Source: Epiperipatus broadwayi
Taxonomy: Eukaryota; Onychophora; Udeonychophora; Euonychophora; Peripatidae
NCBI GenBank assembly: GCA_028023455.1
Contig: JAQFVV010000447.1
Coordinates: 372,001 to 436,000 of the forward strand
Length of the DNA stretch: 64,000 nucleotides
Direction: 5' to 3'
The notes under the pieces are model-generated. The model was not told where the DNA came from. It was given only the letters and a program-made list of their open reading frames with translations, and did no database searches. The stretch's first letter is position 1. Each line of letters begins with the position of its first letter. Positions 47,797 to 58,590 of the stretch are shown here, one piece after another. The translations under genes and the position numbers were made by a program.

Positions 47797-49214
47797 GTAG
47801 GTGTCTTTTCTCATGTTTGTTATTTTATAATCTGTAATTAGCCCAATCAGTTAATTACAGAAACATATTACATATCATTTTCTGTATTCGAGAGTAAGAA
47901 ATAGCATTTTTTTAATTATTAACATTTGCTCCATAATTAATAATGTATTTCTAATAAATTAGTACAATTCATTAACAGTTTATTACTAAATTAATCTCCC
48001 TGATCAAGAATGCTGATTTCATTTCTAAGAAATCATTCTTTCCTGGTTACTTTATTTGGGACATTTAAGTGTATAAGATTGTGATTGTCCCACGAAGTGG
48101 AATGTTAATGCAAGAATTTGCATGCTATTTTGAAATACTTGAGTATAGAGAATTCAAGTAGTAAAATTCTACGATATTTCTTAAAATAATGGATTAAAAG
48201 CAAAAAAAATTAGTTCTCGTCAGAGCTGTAGTTAGAAATATTAAAATAGGCTAATAATAACAATGAATTTCTAGGCCCCCAGTTTAAACAATATGATAAA
48301 ATATAAGCACCTTACCATACTAGTCACCATCTAGCAAGTTAATTTAGGTTCAAAATCTTAGGCCGATTTGAATTTCAATTTTTGCTTGACAGGTAAAATG
48401 GAGTTAAAAGCAGTTGTTGGATGTATATCTGAATTTCTTTCAACTTTGAGTTCCCAAGGCTCATTAGAAAGGAAAAATCCAGAAACCATTCCAAGAATGG
48501 GAATTTCAATGCTAAGAAATAAGGAATTTTATATGTATCTGATAATGACGGATTACTCGAGCAGATGCTAGATGACACTAAGATAGAGACATGCTCTTGT
48601 CTTATTAAAGTAGACTCTTAATTTATTAAAAGAAAAATAGTTTCTTTTGATATCTTTGATGAGTTTATAATAAACTACTGATAGATTAATTGGTGATGTT
48701 GATTAATGATGCTTTTTCCAGTATAGTTTAACTCTGGGGTGGTAGCAAATTCTAGAGAATCGATTGCAAACTGAATAATAATAAAAAATCACATTCGTTG
48801 ATTGAATGAGAATATTGTGCTCAGTTATTGAGAAATTAACTATACTACTCCAGTTCTGCCATCTATTATAGCTCTGAGTAATCAGTAGATGCTAGTGGTA
48901 ATGTTTATTAAATCCTTATCCATATCTTCATATTTAATAACATCATGTGACATCTGTTGATGCTAGACTGTATAGGTAGCCAACTTGAGTAGCATAAATT
49001 AACCAAAAAGCATTGTGTAAGTTAGGTGATGTAATTTTTTGTTTTTTAGATTTTATTAATCGTATGGAGGTGAGAGAAATAACTTTGGGAGGAATGTAGT
49101 AAATAAAAAATTAAGGAGAATATTTATCGTTAAAAAAATGAAAATAAAAAAAAATTGGTATATTTGATTTTGTATGGCTGGTAAATATTTATATTAAAAA
49201 CATAAATGCACTTA

Positions 49215-49425
49215 GCTAATTGATTATCACATGTAAATCACATCACTCCAGTTAATATTTAAAATTAACCAATAAAATATCAGCAATCTGTTGTCAAGGT
49301 AACACTTAGATAATTACATAACTGTGCCTTGAAAGTTGATTGCTTATATTCTATTGGTTGATTTTAAGCATTTTCTGGAGTTATGTGATGTTCATATATG
49401 TAAATATCAGTTAATTAAATATCTC
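49215..49425. mobile_element. small TIR element (MITE-like), about 210 bp
   Basis: Left TTACATCACTCCAG-like and right CTGGAGTTATGTGATG form inverted ends. Inner blocks ATTAACCAATAAAATATCAGC and its complement also pair. There is no coding potential. Confidence 0.7.
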
Positions 49426-50880
49426 ATAAATATGTAATAGCTGCAGAAAAAAGTTTGTGTTAAAGGAAAAGAACTCAGCATGGCAAATTCTTAATATCTA
49501 CTCCATATGTTCTTGTTATTCTGGCTGTTATTTATATGATTATTTTTATAGTCTACAAACATGGTTGGGCTACCCACCAACATAACATGCATTAGACAGC
49601 ATTGTGAGTTATTGGTTTTTTACTTCTGAGTTTAAGATCAAGAAACACCATGATCTTTTTTTTTCACTTGCCTAATAGCTTTTAATTGAAATATGAATTG
49701 AGTTTTCTTGAAAGTAGAATGAATGTGTGTGTCATCATCCAAGGCAGCAATTGGTGGCCAAAGGTGGAGGGTAGTAAAAATGTTCTGATTGCAAACCCAC
49801 CCTACCAATTAATTGTGATCTTTTATTTAGGTACTTACAACTGCAAATCATTTTTTAAGTGAAGGAATATTGTAAGAATTGGAAGGACTTTCTAATATTA
49901 AATGGGACATTATTTTGTGAAGTTAGAAGGTGATGAGACAATTGATTTAAAAAGTGGACATGCACTGTACTACAAAGGCATAAATATTGGAAGTACAAGT
50001 GGAGTAGGATTCATTATAAATAAAAAGTAAAAGAACAACATTATGGAGATTGATGGTGTATCAGACAGAATGATTAGATTAGCTGTTAAACTAAATGGTA
50101 GATACCAAATACAGATAATTCAGGTTTATGCCCCAACAGGTTTTTATTGTGATGAAGTAGATGATTTTTATATCAATGTACCAAAGACTTTTGATCAGAC
50201 CAAATAACTTTTAAAATTGTCATGGGAGACTTTAATGCTAGAATTGGTAAACAACTGAAAGAAGAAAGTGCTATAGGTAAATTTGGTTATGGTGGTAGAA
50301 ATGAAAGATTACATAGACTTGTGCAGTTTCCAAAAAAAAAGAAAAACTTTATATTATGAATTCTTTTTTTGAGAAAAATATTAAACAGAAATGGACATCG
50401 AAGCATCCAAATGAAGGTACAGCAGAATTGAATTATATTTTGACTATAAGAAAATATGTTTTTTAATATTGTAATTATCTTAATAAATTCAACACAGAAA
50501 GTGATCATGTTAATGCAAAACTAGAGAGAGAAAAATTATTAAGAAAAACCATATTTACAATTCATATCCTTAATCTTCAGAAACATTACAGTGAATTTAA
50601 ATTAGAACTTGCAAATCATTTTCAAATATTTACAGATTTTGAACATGATTCAGATTTAATCAAATCAATAGGAAAATAACTGATATATTTTAAAAACTGC
50701 AACAAACATAGCCAGTACAAAAGAACAATAGTAGATCAGTAAAATTTCTGCCAAGATGAAAATTTATGAAGAAAAGAAATATGAAAAAATATAAAAATGA
50801 TGCATTAAGGATTGAATATCTAGAATTTTATAAAATGGTGTAAAAAAAAAAGGATGATAATGATATAAGAAAATATAATT

Positions 50881-51075
50881 ACAAACAAAATCAAGTCAGA
50901 TGTCACATGACCTAATTTAATAAGCTTGTGTTTACAAATGTTATATTTAGAACTCACAAAATAAGCTCTTAACAAGCTTTGAGAATATCCTCAACCCCAG
51001 ATGCCAGTAGCAGAAACTGGTCTGGGGTTGAGGATATTCTCAAAGCTTGTTAAGAGCTTATTTTGTGAGCTCTCT
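50881..51075 (+). repeat. family G hairpin inserted in RTE-A, with 18-bp target duplication
   Basis: The flanks ATATAAGAAAATATAATT (50863-50880) and ATATAAGAAAGTATAATT (51076-51093) differ at one base. The uninterrupted RTE copy has a single such sequence near 60723. Inside, arms containing AATAAGCTCTTAACAAGC and GAGAATATCCTCAACCCCAG pair with their inverse around ATGCCAGTAGCAGAAAC. The long target duplication is more like LINE-type (target-primed) insertion than a cut-and-paste transposon. Confidence 0.85.
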
Positions 51076-51264
51076 ATATAAGAAAGTATAATTGTGAATT
51101 AGCAAGAAAAACTATAGAAGAGAATAAAAATCTCAAGAGAGTAAAACAACATTTTGGTATTGGTAAGAAACTTCTTTCTGCAGTAAGAAAAAAAAATGGA
51201 ACTATTACTAAAAAGAGAGATGGCACCACAAAATGTGTAGAAGAATTCTATCAAGAATTATATA

Positions 51265-51538
51265 AAATTATTCAAACAGAAATCAATCTCTGATGATGTG
51301 CTATTTCTTAAATATTATAAATCTCTGCACACTTTCCTGCTGGGAAGAATATAAAAAACCTAAGTGAATCACTTAAGTTTAGAGTGTACATTCTATATAT
51401 ACCAACTCTTACACTACAGACCATGCTTAAATCAGGGCTTGAGTCTATTGTGTGCCTGATGTTATAATCAAATATTCAATTGTACAAATCTATTTAAACC
51501 ATCGCAGGAGAAAAACAGAATTATCTAGTAATAAAGAT
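51265..51538. repeat. unclassified 274-bp insert in RTE-A, with 12-bp target duplication
   Basis: AAGAATTATATA is present at 51253-51264 and 51539-51550, and the intact copy reads through here without interruption. The insert begins near AAATTATTCAAACAG. It contains GATGATGTGCTATTTCTTAA, similar to one arm of the hairpin at 43452. The family is unknown to me. Confidence 0.65.
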
Positions 51539-52604
51539 AAGAATTATATAGTAATAAAGAGCAAGGGAAAGTACTTCCTATAATTACTACATTTTCTGAA
51601 TTACCCAGGATTTTAAATAACGAAGTGAGACATGGAGTTAAATCTAGGGAGAAGGGAAAAGTTTCAGAGAGTGATGCAATTACAATCAATATCTTAAAAA
51701 TAAGCAGATAATGAAATAGAATTTTTTTTGGAAAAGTTGTATACCAAATGTCTAAGTAATAAAGATGTACCAGGTGATTGGAAGAATGCTATATTAATAA
51801 TTAAAAAAGGTGATAAAGAAGATATTAGAAAATACAGACCTATCAGTCTTTTATCAGTTCTACACAAAATTTTTACCAAGATAATTAGAACTCGTCTACA
51901 GCGAACTTTGGATTTTAACTACCCAAAAGAGCAAGCTGGCTATTTATTATTATTTATTACTAATTAGTTTAGTATTTCATTTATGATTCTCTGAAGATAA
52001 AACATAGAAATACCATGTCATGGGAGCCATTGAATTTTACATTTTTCCATTGCTAAATTTCATGGCCTTTTTGCCATATGCAGAGTATCATGGTCTTTTT
52101 ATTTTAGATTAGTTTGATAATTAAGGAGTTGATCTTTATGAAATAGATAATTCTAGAAAAAAATAAGATGATGATTAATGAGATCTGACTATATTGAAAA
52201 GTATACTTTGCATACTGCATTGATGATTTTCTCTGAAGAAACATAACATTGACTTTGAATTATGCTTGGGTACAAATTATCTACCTAGATTTCTTGTCTT
52301 ATTATTTGTTTAGTAAATTGTATCTTTTTTATAATCTTTGTACCTAAAATCTTACATTTCACTAAATTGGTTGGATATATCTCAAAAACAAGTACACTTT
52401 ATTCAAACAAAGGTTAAAATAGATTTGTATTTTGAGTTAGATTAATCAAGAAGCAATAGATATTATTGTTTATCTCTGTTGTTATGGCAACTATATAATA
52501 TATGACTCCGAATGTTGCAGTGTTAGTATATAATGTGAGAACAAACATCATCTAAATATAAATCTTAGTCACTCTAAATGTTTACTTCTCTTTGCATCAA
52601 ATAA

Positions 52605-53430
52605 TGTAATTGTTATAAACTCCTTGTAATCAAGTTTTATGAAAACAATTGAAATTCAAACATTTTATAATGCACTAAGCAAGCTCTTGACAGATTACTG
52701 CCTGAATCACAGTGCTGTTTAAAGTTTAGCAGTTAGAACTATGCTTATATATATATATATAGTTTATAATACAACTAAAGCATGGGTAAAACTCCCATAT
52801 GTTCTTAGGATTGTAAAAAGTCTAAGGAATATATGCACTAACACTTTCAGAATAAGCTTTAGATCACATCCATCACTAAATGACTTAAAAGACAAAATAG
52901 AGCATACCCTTCAAATCATCTATAAAATCACATCCAGTGCCTCATTCTGTAATTCTGTATGTTATGGCAAATCTTGAGCAATTAGATCTATGAGAATTGC
53001 CCAGCATACATATTTGTATAGCAGAGCCAAATAGAATAACAAATACAAATAAATTTATCTCAATCACGAGCTCTTTACGGGTCACACTTTCATTCCCACC
53101 AATGTGAGAACAGTCTGCACTGAAAGTGACAACAGAAAAAGAAAATTTAAGTGGCTTGGCAAGCACAAAGGATGCACATCTATCAACAAAAAGAATTCAT
53201 GTGCTTCCATTGTTGAAAAAATGGAACTTTTAAGTACCACATTTACATGTTAAACCTCATTTACATAACAAGCTATGTCCATATATATATATAGGCATAG
53301 TTCTAATTACTAATCCTTAAAAAGCACTACGATTCTGGCAGTAATCTACCAAAAGCATGCATAGTGCATTATAAAACTTTGAACTTCAATTGTTATCTTT
53401 TCATAGTACTTGATTATAATGAGTTTATAT
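52605..53430 (+). pseudogene. Penelope-like remnant inside inverted arms
   Basis: Outer arms (about 52610-52750 and 53285-53425) are inverted copies: AACTCCTTGTAATCAAG, ATTTTATAATGCACTA, AGATTACTGCC and TTAGAACTATGC, each ending in (TA)n. Between them, the + frame at 52741-52977 reads VKLPYVLRIVKSLRNIC, FRISFRSHPSLNDLKDK, IIYKITSSASFC. This resembles the Penelope-like LPY segment and the (V/I)YKI..C start of the GIY-YIG nuclease. Later HELFTGHTFIPTN could be the H..TGH.F block. Frames are broken and the RT is absent. The call is weaker than for 17735-18780. Confidence 0.5.
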
Positions 53431-53774
53431 GAAATCTTTGTCATTTGATTGTGGTAGTCTAGTTAGATATCTAATGTATCTTCCTCTTTGCCTTCAGTCT
53501 GATTATTAAATTTTGTACTTTTAATGTTTGTATTTTAATTAGTCACCATCATATCTTTGTTATTCGCTTATCCACAAATACTCAGATTATATATTTAGTG
53601 CATAAAGCTGTAGCTGTTAATTGCTTGATGTAATCATTATTTGATCTATAGTGAATATTTTTGATTACATCTGACTTTTTTTATATTATTTCTCTTCATT
53701 TAATTGATTTTATCTCAGTATATATTTATGAGTGAATTTTAGTTGCTCTTTAGTGCATATTTAAACTTTCATGT

Positions 53775-53882
53775 TTTTTTTTCCATATGTCAAAGCATCT
53801 GTCGGGAAGCGAAACCGCTACAACTGTGTACAAGCAATTACTTGCAAGGCAGCTGCGCTGACCTCTCAGCTACCAACGCTTG
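53775..53882 (-). repeat. tRNA-derived SINE fragment
   Basis: The minus strand has GGTAGCTGAGAGGTCAGCGC, CTGCCTTGCAAG, a B-box-like GGTTTCGCTTCCCG and GATGCTTTGACATATG. It is related to 36715-36815 and carries about 10 extra bases between the boxes. Confidence 0.7.
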
Positions 53883-54537
53883 ACAACTTTCATGTTTTTA
53901 TCTGCTATCTAATATAAAAGGAACAAACTAATTTCTTATATTCCATAGGTTTTGATTACAACAGAACCTTATCAGATATTCTAAAGAGTTAAGCATCTAT
54001 TTGCCACATTGGAGTAGCAACTAGAACCTTGTACACAAATAGCCTTTTTTAAAAATATATTTATTATTTAAAATGTGAATGAATATGTTACAATTATATA
54101 TATATAAGTTTCTTAGTTTGCCTTTTTTTAAGTAAATGAACTTATACTATTTCACTTTATTTATGCAATTTCTCATTTTACTTTTTTAAATTAATGGATT
54201 TGCTGTATTTGACTTTATTTATATCACTAATAAAAATGATCTAAACATGGTTCATTTGCTTAAATTTTGTGTGTGCAATTTGTATGCATCCATTAATAAA
54301 ATTCCAATCTCCAGAAGTAAACTTTGTTAAACCATGGAATGCTTGAATCTATTTTTAATTAAATTCTGGGGAAGCAAATTGCGTTATGTCGAGATGCGTA
54401 GACCACAGTTTTTAAAATCCGCCATCTTATATAGCCAAATGTTGTTATTTATATATCATTGAAAATAATTATAATGTGTACCCAATAAATACAATTTTGT
54501 TACTAAATAATGACCTAGAAATAGACTACATATATAA

Positions 54538-54672
54538 TGGTTAGATGACATAAGAAGTTCTCTGGTGTGGTGAAGAGAAGCTAAGGATACGAGTAGCTGA
54601 ATTAAACTTGGAGAGATCTTCCTTTTGAAGAATATTGATAATGGGAAAATGATGATGATGACTTCTATTGAA
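54538..54672 (+). pseudogene. 3' fragment of RTE-A
   Basis: It matches the last 130 bp of the 59640 element: GGTGTGGTGAAGAGAAGCTA, AACTTGGAGAGATCTTCC, ATATTGATAATGG and a GATGATGATGA tail. Confidence 0.85.
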
Positions 54673-54797
54673 TAATAATACATAGTAATAGGTATTTTAA
54701 TTCTATATATGTTGGTTAACTTTTCCTATACACTTGTAATTGATATAAATGCTAGGAACACTGAGTAACAGAAGCTTGGAATAAAATAAATTAAATC

Positions 54798-55125
54798 ATT
54801 AAACATCACATGATCACCATTCGTTATGCTTACACAAGCTGTTTTTTACAGAGGCAAAACTATCCATATAGTAATGCTACTCAGTGCAAGCTAGAGTAAT
54901 CAATGGATGGAGGAAGGTTTGTGCATAAAATCCCCATCTAGTACCTATTCATCCAATATCCGAGGCTGCTCACTGATGAAAGTCATAAGCTAGAAATTAG
55001 TCTGGGGATATTGGATGAGTAGGCACTAGATAGGGATTTTATGCACAAATCTGCTTGCATCCATTGAATACTCTGGCTTGCACTGAGTAGCACTACTGTA
55101 TGGGGAGTTTTGCCTCTGTGAATAA
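54798..55125 (+). repeat. family A repeat in fold-back form
   Basis: It starts AAACATCACATGATCACCAT. The left arm (AGTAATGCTACTCAGTGCAA ... CATCCAATATCC) pairs with the right arm (GGATATTGGATGAGTAGGCA ... AGTAGCACTACTGTATGG). The core is CTGATGA, AGT-CATAA-GCT, GAAAT (54973-54997). Confidence 0.87.
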
Positions 55126-55695
55126 AAGAAATTATTAGGAATGAATTATTTTTAATTTTTAACTTCTCAGTTTTTTTTTTTAATTCAAATTTTGATTTGG
55201 GCTCAGGAAACCCAGACCACCGAGCTCAGCAAAATACTGTTTGAAAAACACTGATATACATTAACAGTTTATTTTATCTATTTGCTCAAAATTTTTATCT
55301 TGTAAATGATTTATTTTAAAATAGTAAATATTCACAAAATAAGATTTCTTCAAGCAATCACTTTTGTGTTCAGGGCTGTGTAGTAACAAGTCTTAGAAGT
55401 CAAAATACATCCTCAGGATTCAATATTAATAATGGTCAGAATAAGTGTGTTCTTTAATATATGATGATTATTGCATTCATTAGACAGTAGTGACCTCTAC
55501 TTTTACAGACAGCCAATTATGTAAGCATGATTAATCAACAGACATTAAATAGCAATAGAATGACTAAAATTAGCATTTAAAAATAATTGGTTGTTTCTGA
55601 CACTAGATATCAGCATTTTTTTTATGTTGTTTGAAGAAAATTAATAGATTTATGTCATCCTTGATTTACACACGTTTTTTTTTTTTTTAAAACAG

Positions 55696-55838
55696 GAATT
55701 TTTATTTGAAGTTTATCTCTACGATTTAATGGAATTTGAAGTCAAAGATAAGTTTGCTAAAAGTCGACCCACTATTAACCGTTTTTTAGGCAGACTCACC
55801 GTACCTGTGGAGAAGATTCTTGAAAAAATTAATCATGG
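55696..55838 (+). CDS. HECW: HECW-type E3 ligase, exon encoding the C-terminal half of C2
   Basis: Exon of 143 bp after a long T run and AAAACAG; the donor is GTATGTG. It starts on a codon boundary, continuing WRSQ of the previous exon. The translation contains EFLFEVYLYDLMEFEVKDK, FAKSRPTINRFLGRLTVPV and EKILEKINHG. It matches the very conserved HECW segment VLEIEVKDKFAKSRPIIKRF followed by LGKL..PVQRLLE. It ends two bases into a Gly codon. The following exon (in vertebrates the DR..SY.LGRR region) was not seen and should lie right of the window, as should the WW and HECT exons. Confidence 0.97.
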
Positions 55839-57660
55839 GTATGTGAATCCCCATCAGTGAGTATTCAGTTTTTTATTTTATTTTGTGAGGTGATTTTTTA
55901 ATGTGTTTGTATTAACCAGTGTTGGAAGAATAGATTCTCACTGATATATTGTTACACGACGCTCACTGTTTTTACCTATTACCTTTTTTGTTGTAGTTGT
56001 AATTTGGAATATTTTGACATAAAATGATTTGCTTTAGGTATTTTTTTTCATTACAGTCATATTTTATTATTAAATTTTATGATTTACTTTTGAAAACCAG
56101 TGGCATTAAATGGCAAAATATTACCCACCTCCCTCGTTTCAATTTGTTTTTGGTCTTATACTCTATAACAATGTAAGTAATTAGACATTGATTTAAAGAT
56201 AGTGTATCCATAATGGTCATATCACTTACTATTTTACATTTATAATAATTGAATTTTTAATCCCTTATATGTGTGTGTGCATGTATATTCTCACATCAAA
56301 AACTGGAAAGTCTATATAGTAATGATATATTTACTACCATAAGCTTATTTTGATTAATTAAATTCATGTGTTTTATTGCATGATATGTTTCCTCATCATC
56401 ACCTTTTTTGGTTTTCTCATACTCACTACAGTCTTTTTTCTTTAGTTCTTTTCTTCAGTTAGAGTTTCTAATCTTGATTTGAGACTGTATTTAAATGTCA
56501 TTATTAACCTAGATTTTGATAGTTACAATGACATGAATTTCTTTAAAAATGAAATCTTTTGATGAAAGAATTGCATTACCATCTTTTACGATCTGTAATG
56601 TACCTTTCCTACCACATTTGGTGTGTAATATTTTGTTAGTTTTCTTTCAGAAGTTTGGTAAGAAAAAATAGTTGTTTTCATAAATTATTCGCTTACAGAA
56701 TAAAAAATTCCAAGATGAAAATCTGTTTATACTATACTGTTTTCGCCTTCTGATGTAAGTTTGAGTAATCAGTAAATGCTGTTGGTAGTACTTATTAATT
56801 CTTTATCCATTGTCCTATTTATGTTCCAGGCTAGTATCTGCCTTAGATATTCATGATGAGGAGTTTTGGACCTGGATCAAAGTACATTTGGATTGCTTGG
56901 ATGTAATGAACTGGAGCCATATAATGTTTTTAAATTTTAGGTTATTAGCTTTATAGTACAAAAAAAAAAAAAAAAACTGAGAAAGATTGCTAAAAGATGC
57001 ATTAGATCTCAAAAAAATCCAGGTTCACTAAATCCTTGTCCAAATTTCCCCTTAATGATGACTGTAAGTTTTTGATTTAATAAAAAAATTCCAACAATCT
57101 TTAACAATATGAACCAAATAGTTATATCTTCATCTATTTCAATCATAAACATTTAAATCTTTATAAATCATTTGAAGTAGATGTGCTTTATACATTTCCA
57201 CATGTATCATGTTTTTATTTAATATAATTCTGTTTGTCTAATACAATTTTTGCCCACTTCCCAATTTCCAATCGAGTCGAAACTTTGTATACCTAAATGT
57301 TATCATTGATAGTAAACTGATTAAATGTTTGTACACAATTTTAGCCAAAAAAATTTAAAAAAATTAATTTTTTTAATTTTATATGGAACATTGATGCTAA
57401 TGACATCTAACAGCACTTCTCTTAATTAAAAAAATGAATGATTTGTTGAAAATTGATTTAGATAATTTAGCATTAAATATATAAAAGTAAAAAAAAAAAC
57501 ATAAAAAAAAAAAAATTTCAAAGGAAAGCTTGCACTGAAAAGTAAAAAATATATTTTTTCAACTTTCACAAGTCCCATTCTCAAAGAATAATTTTTAAAT
57601 AAATTTGCAAATAATGCCTACTAAATTAATCTATGTGTCAAATAAAAAATTAACTATTTT
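55839..57660 (+). other. HECW intron sequence, mostly unassigned
   Basis: AT-rich sequence after the GTATGT donor. A weak family A-like piece lies at about 56755-56890. No next exon could be recognised here or further right in the window. Confidence 0.6.
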
Positions 57661-57663
57661 TGA

Positions 57664-58100
57664 AGTGAACAAAGCAAAGCAAAACTCCATATAGTAGTGC
57701 CACCTGTGCTAAACAGAGTAATCAATGGATGCCAGAAGGCTTGTACATAAAATCCCTATCTAATGCCTACTCATCCAATATCCCCAAACTAGTTTCTGGC
57801 TTGTGGCCTTCGTCAGTGAGGAGCTTTGGATCTGAGAGCACTGCATCTAGATCTTAGGATCTAATGCAACCCTCCAGCAACCACCTTTTATCTCTACTTA
57901 ACTACAAAACTATGAGAATGAAATTGAAAACACAAAAAATATTTTCAATCTAAGCTCAATAGCTTATATAGTCATATGGGTCTGAACTCAGTTTAGCACC
58001 CATACATTTTGGTGTCTTTGCCTCTTTAACAACCACAGCCACCACTACCCTATTAGGCAGGATTGGTGTTAAACCAGCAAGCATCACATGATCACATCTC
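57664..58100 (-). repeat. family A repeat, long copy on the minus strand
   Basis: AACTCCATATAGTAGTGCCA at the left, then GGATATTGGATGAGTAGGCA on the minus strand, the core CTGACGA...GAAAC (57816-57792), and the extended region (GTAGTTAAGTAGAG, CTATATAAGCTATTGAGCTT) shared with 44665. It ends with CATCACATGATCACATCTCC. Confidence 0.88.
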
Positions 58101-58590
58101 CAATACTAGCATATAATTGTTTATAAACAAAGCAAAGCAAAACTCCATATAGTAGTGCCACCTGTGCTAAACAGAGTAATCAATGGATGCCAGAAGGCTT
58201 GTGCATAAAATCCCTATCTAATGCCTACTCATCCAATATTCCCAGACTAGTTTCTGGCTTGTAGCCTTCGTCAGTGAGGAGTTTTGGATCTGAGGGCATA
58301 GTTTTGTAGTTAAGTAGAGTTAAAAGGTGGCTGCTGGAGGGTTGCATTAGATCCTAAGATCTAGGTGCAGTGCTCTCAGATCCAAAGCTCCTCACTGACG
58401 AAGGCCACAAGCCAGAAACTAATCTGAGGATATTGGATGAGTAGGCATTAGATAGGGATTTTATGCACAAGCCTCCTGGCATCCATTGATTACTCTGTTT
58501 AGCACAGGTGGCACTACTATATGGAGTTTTGCTTTGCTTTGTTTATAAAACAATTATGTGCTAGTATTGGAGATGTGATCATGTATTTTT
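58086..58590. repeat. family A hairpin: two inverted copies head to head
   Basis: The minus-oriented half (58086-58285) and plus-oriented half (58298-58590) are inverted copies. Ends such as CATCACATGATCACATCTCC and GGAGATGTGATCATG, and inner AAACAAAGCAAAGCAAAACT with its complement, match closely. Cores lie at 58274-58250 (-) and 58395-58419 (+), both CTGACGA...GAAAC. It abuts the copy at 57664 and shares its variants. Confidence 0.9.

Larger units (their letters stand above)
49822..51950 (+). pseudogene. degenerate RTE-A LINE copy (endonuclease and partial RT)
   Basis: It aligns block by block with the element at 59640: ACTTACAACTGCAAATC, AAAAGTGGACATGCACTGTA, GGGAGACTTTAATGCTAG, and on to AAATACAGACCTATCAGTC and AACTACCCAAAAGAGCAAGC, where similarity stops. 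The 3' half of RT is missing, which is unusual for LINEs and implies a later deletion. Stops are frequent. It has about 14 bases near 50098 that the better copy lacks, so it preserves an older state there. Two inserts (50881-51075 and 51265-51538) interrupt it. Confidence 0.85.
47797..55695 (+). other. HECW intron, about 7.9 kb
   Basis: Bounded by GTAGGT and a T-run ending AAAACAG. It contains a small MITE, a degenerate RTE-A copy with two inserts, a Penelope-like remnant, a SINE fragment, an RTE 3' piece and a family A copy. About 47850-49200 and 53430-53770 show nothing I can assign. Confidence 0.88.

Noticed and set aside
47644-47841. Independent small gene starting at 47644
   Set aside because: The coding similarity begins before 47644 at a splice acceptor and stops exactly at the GTAGGT donor, so it is an exon.
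48368-48571. 67-residue + strand frame (MELKAVVGCISEFLSTL) as a possible extra HECW exon
   Set aside because: There is no similarity to HECW, no fitting splice sites, and the phases of 47627 and 55696 already join directly.
54930-58500. Family A as a tRNA-derived SINE
   Set aside because: No A-box/B-box pair at proper spacing is visible in family A; the ATCCTAAGATCTAGG block does not fit a B box.
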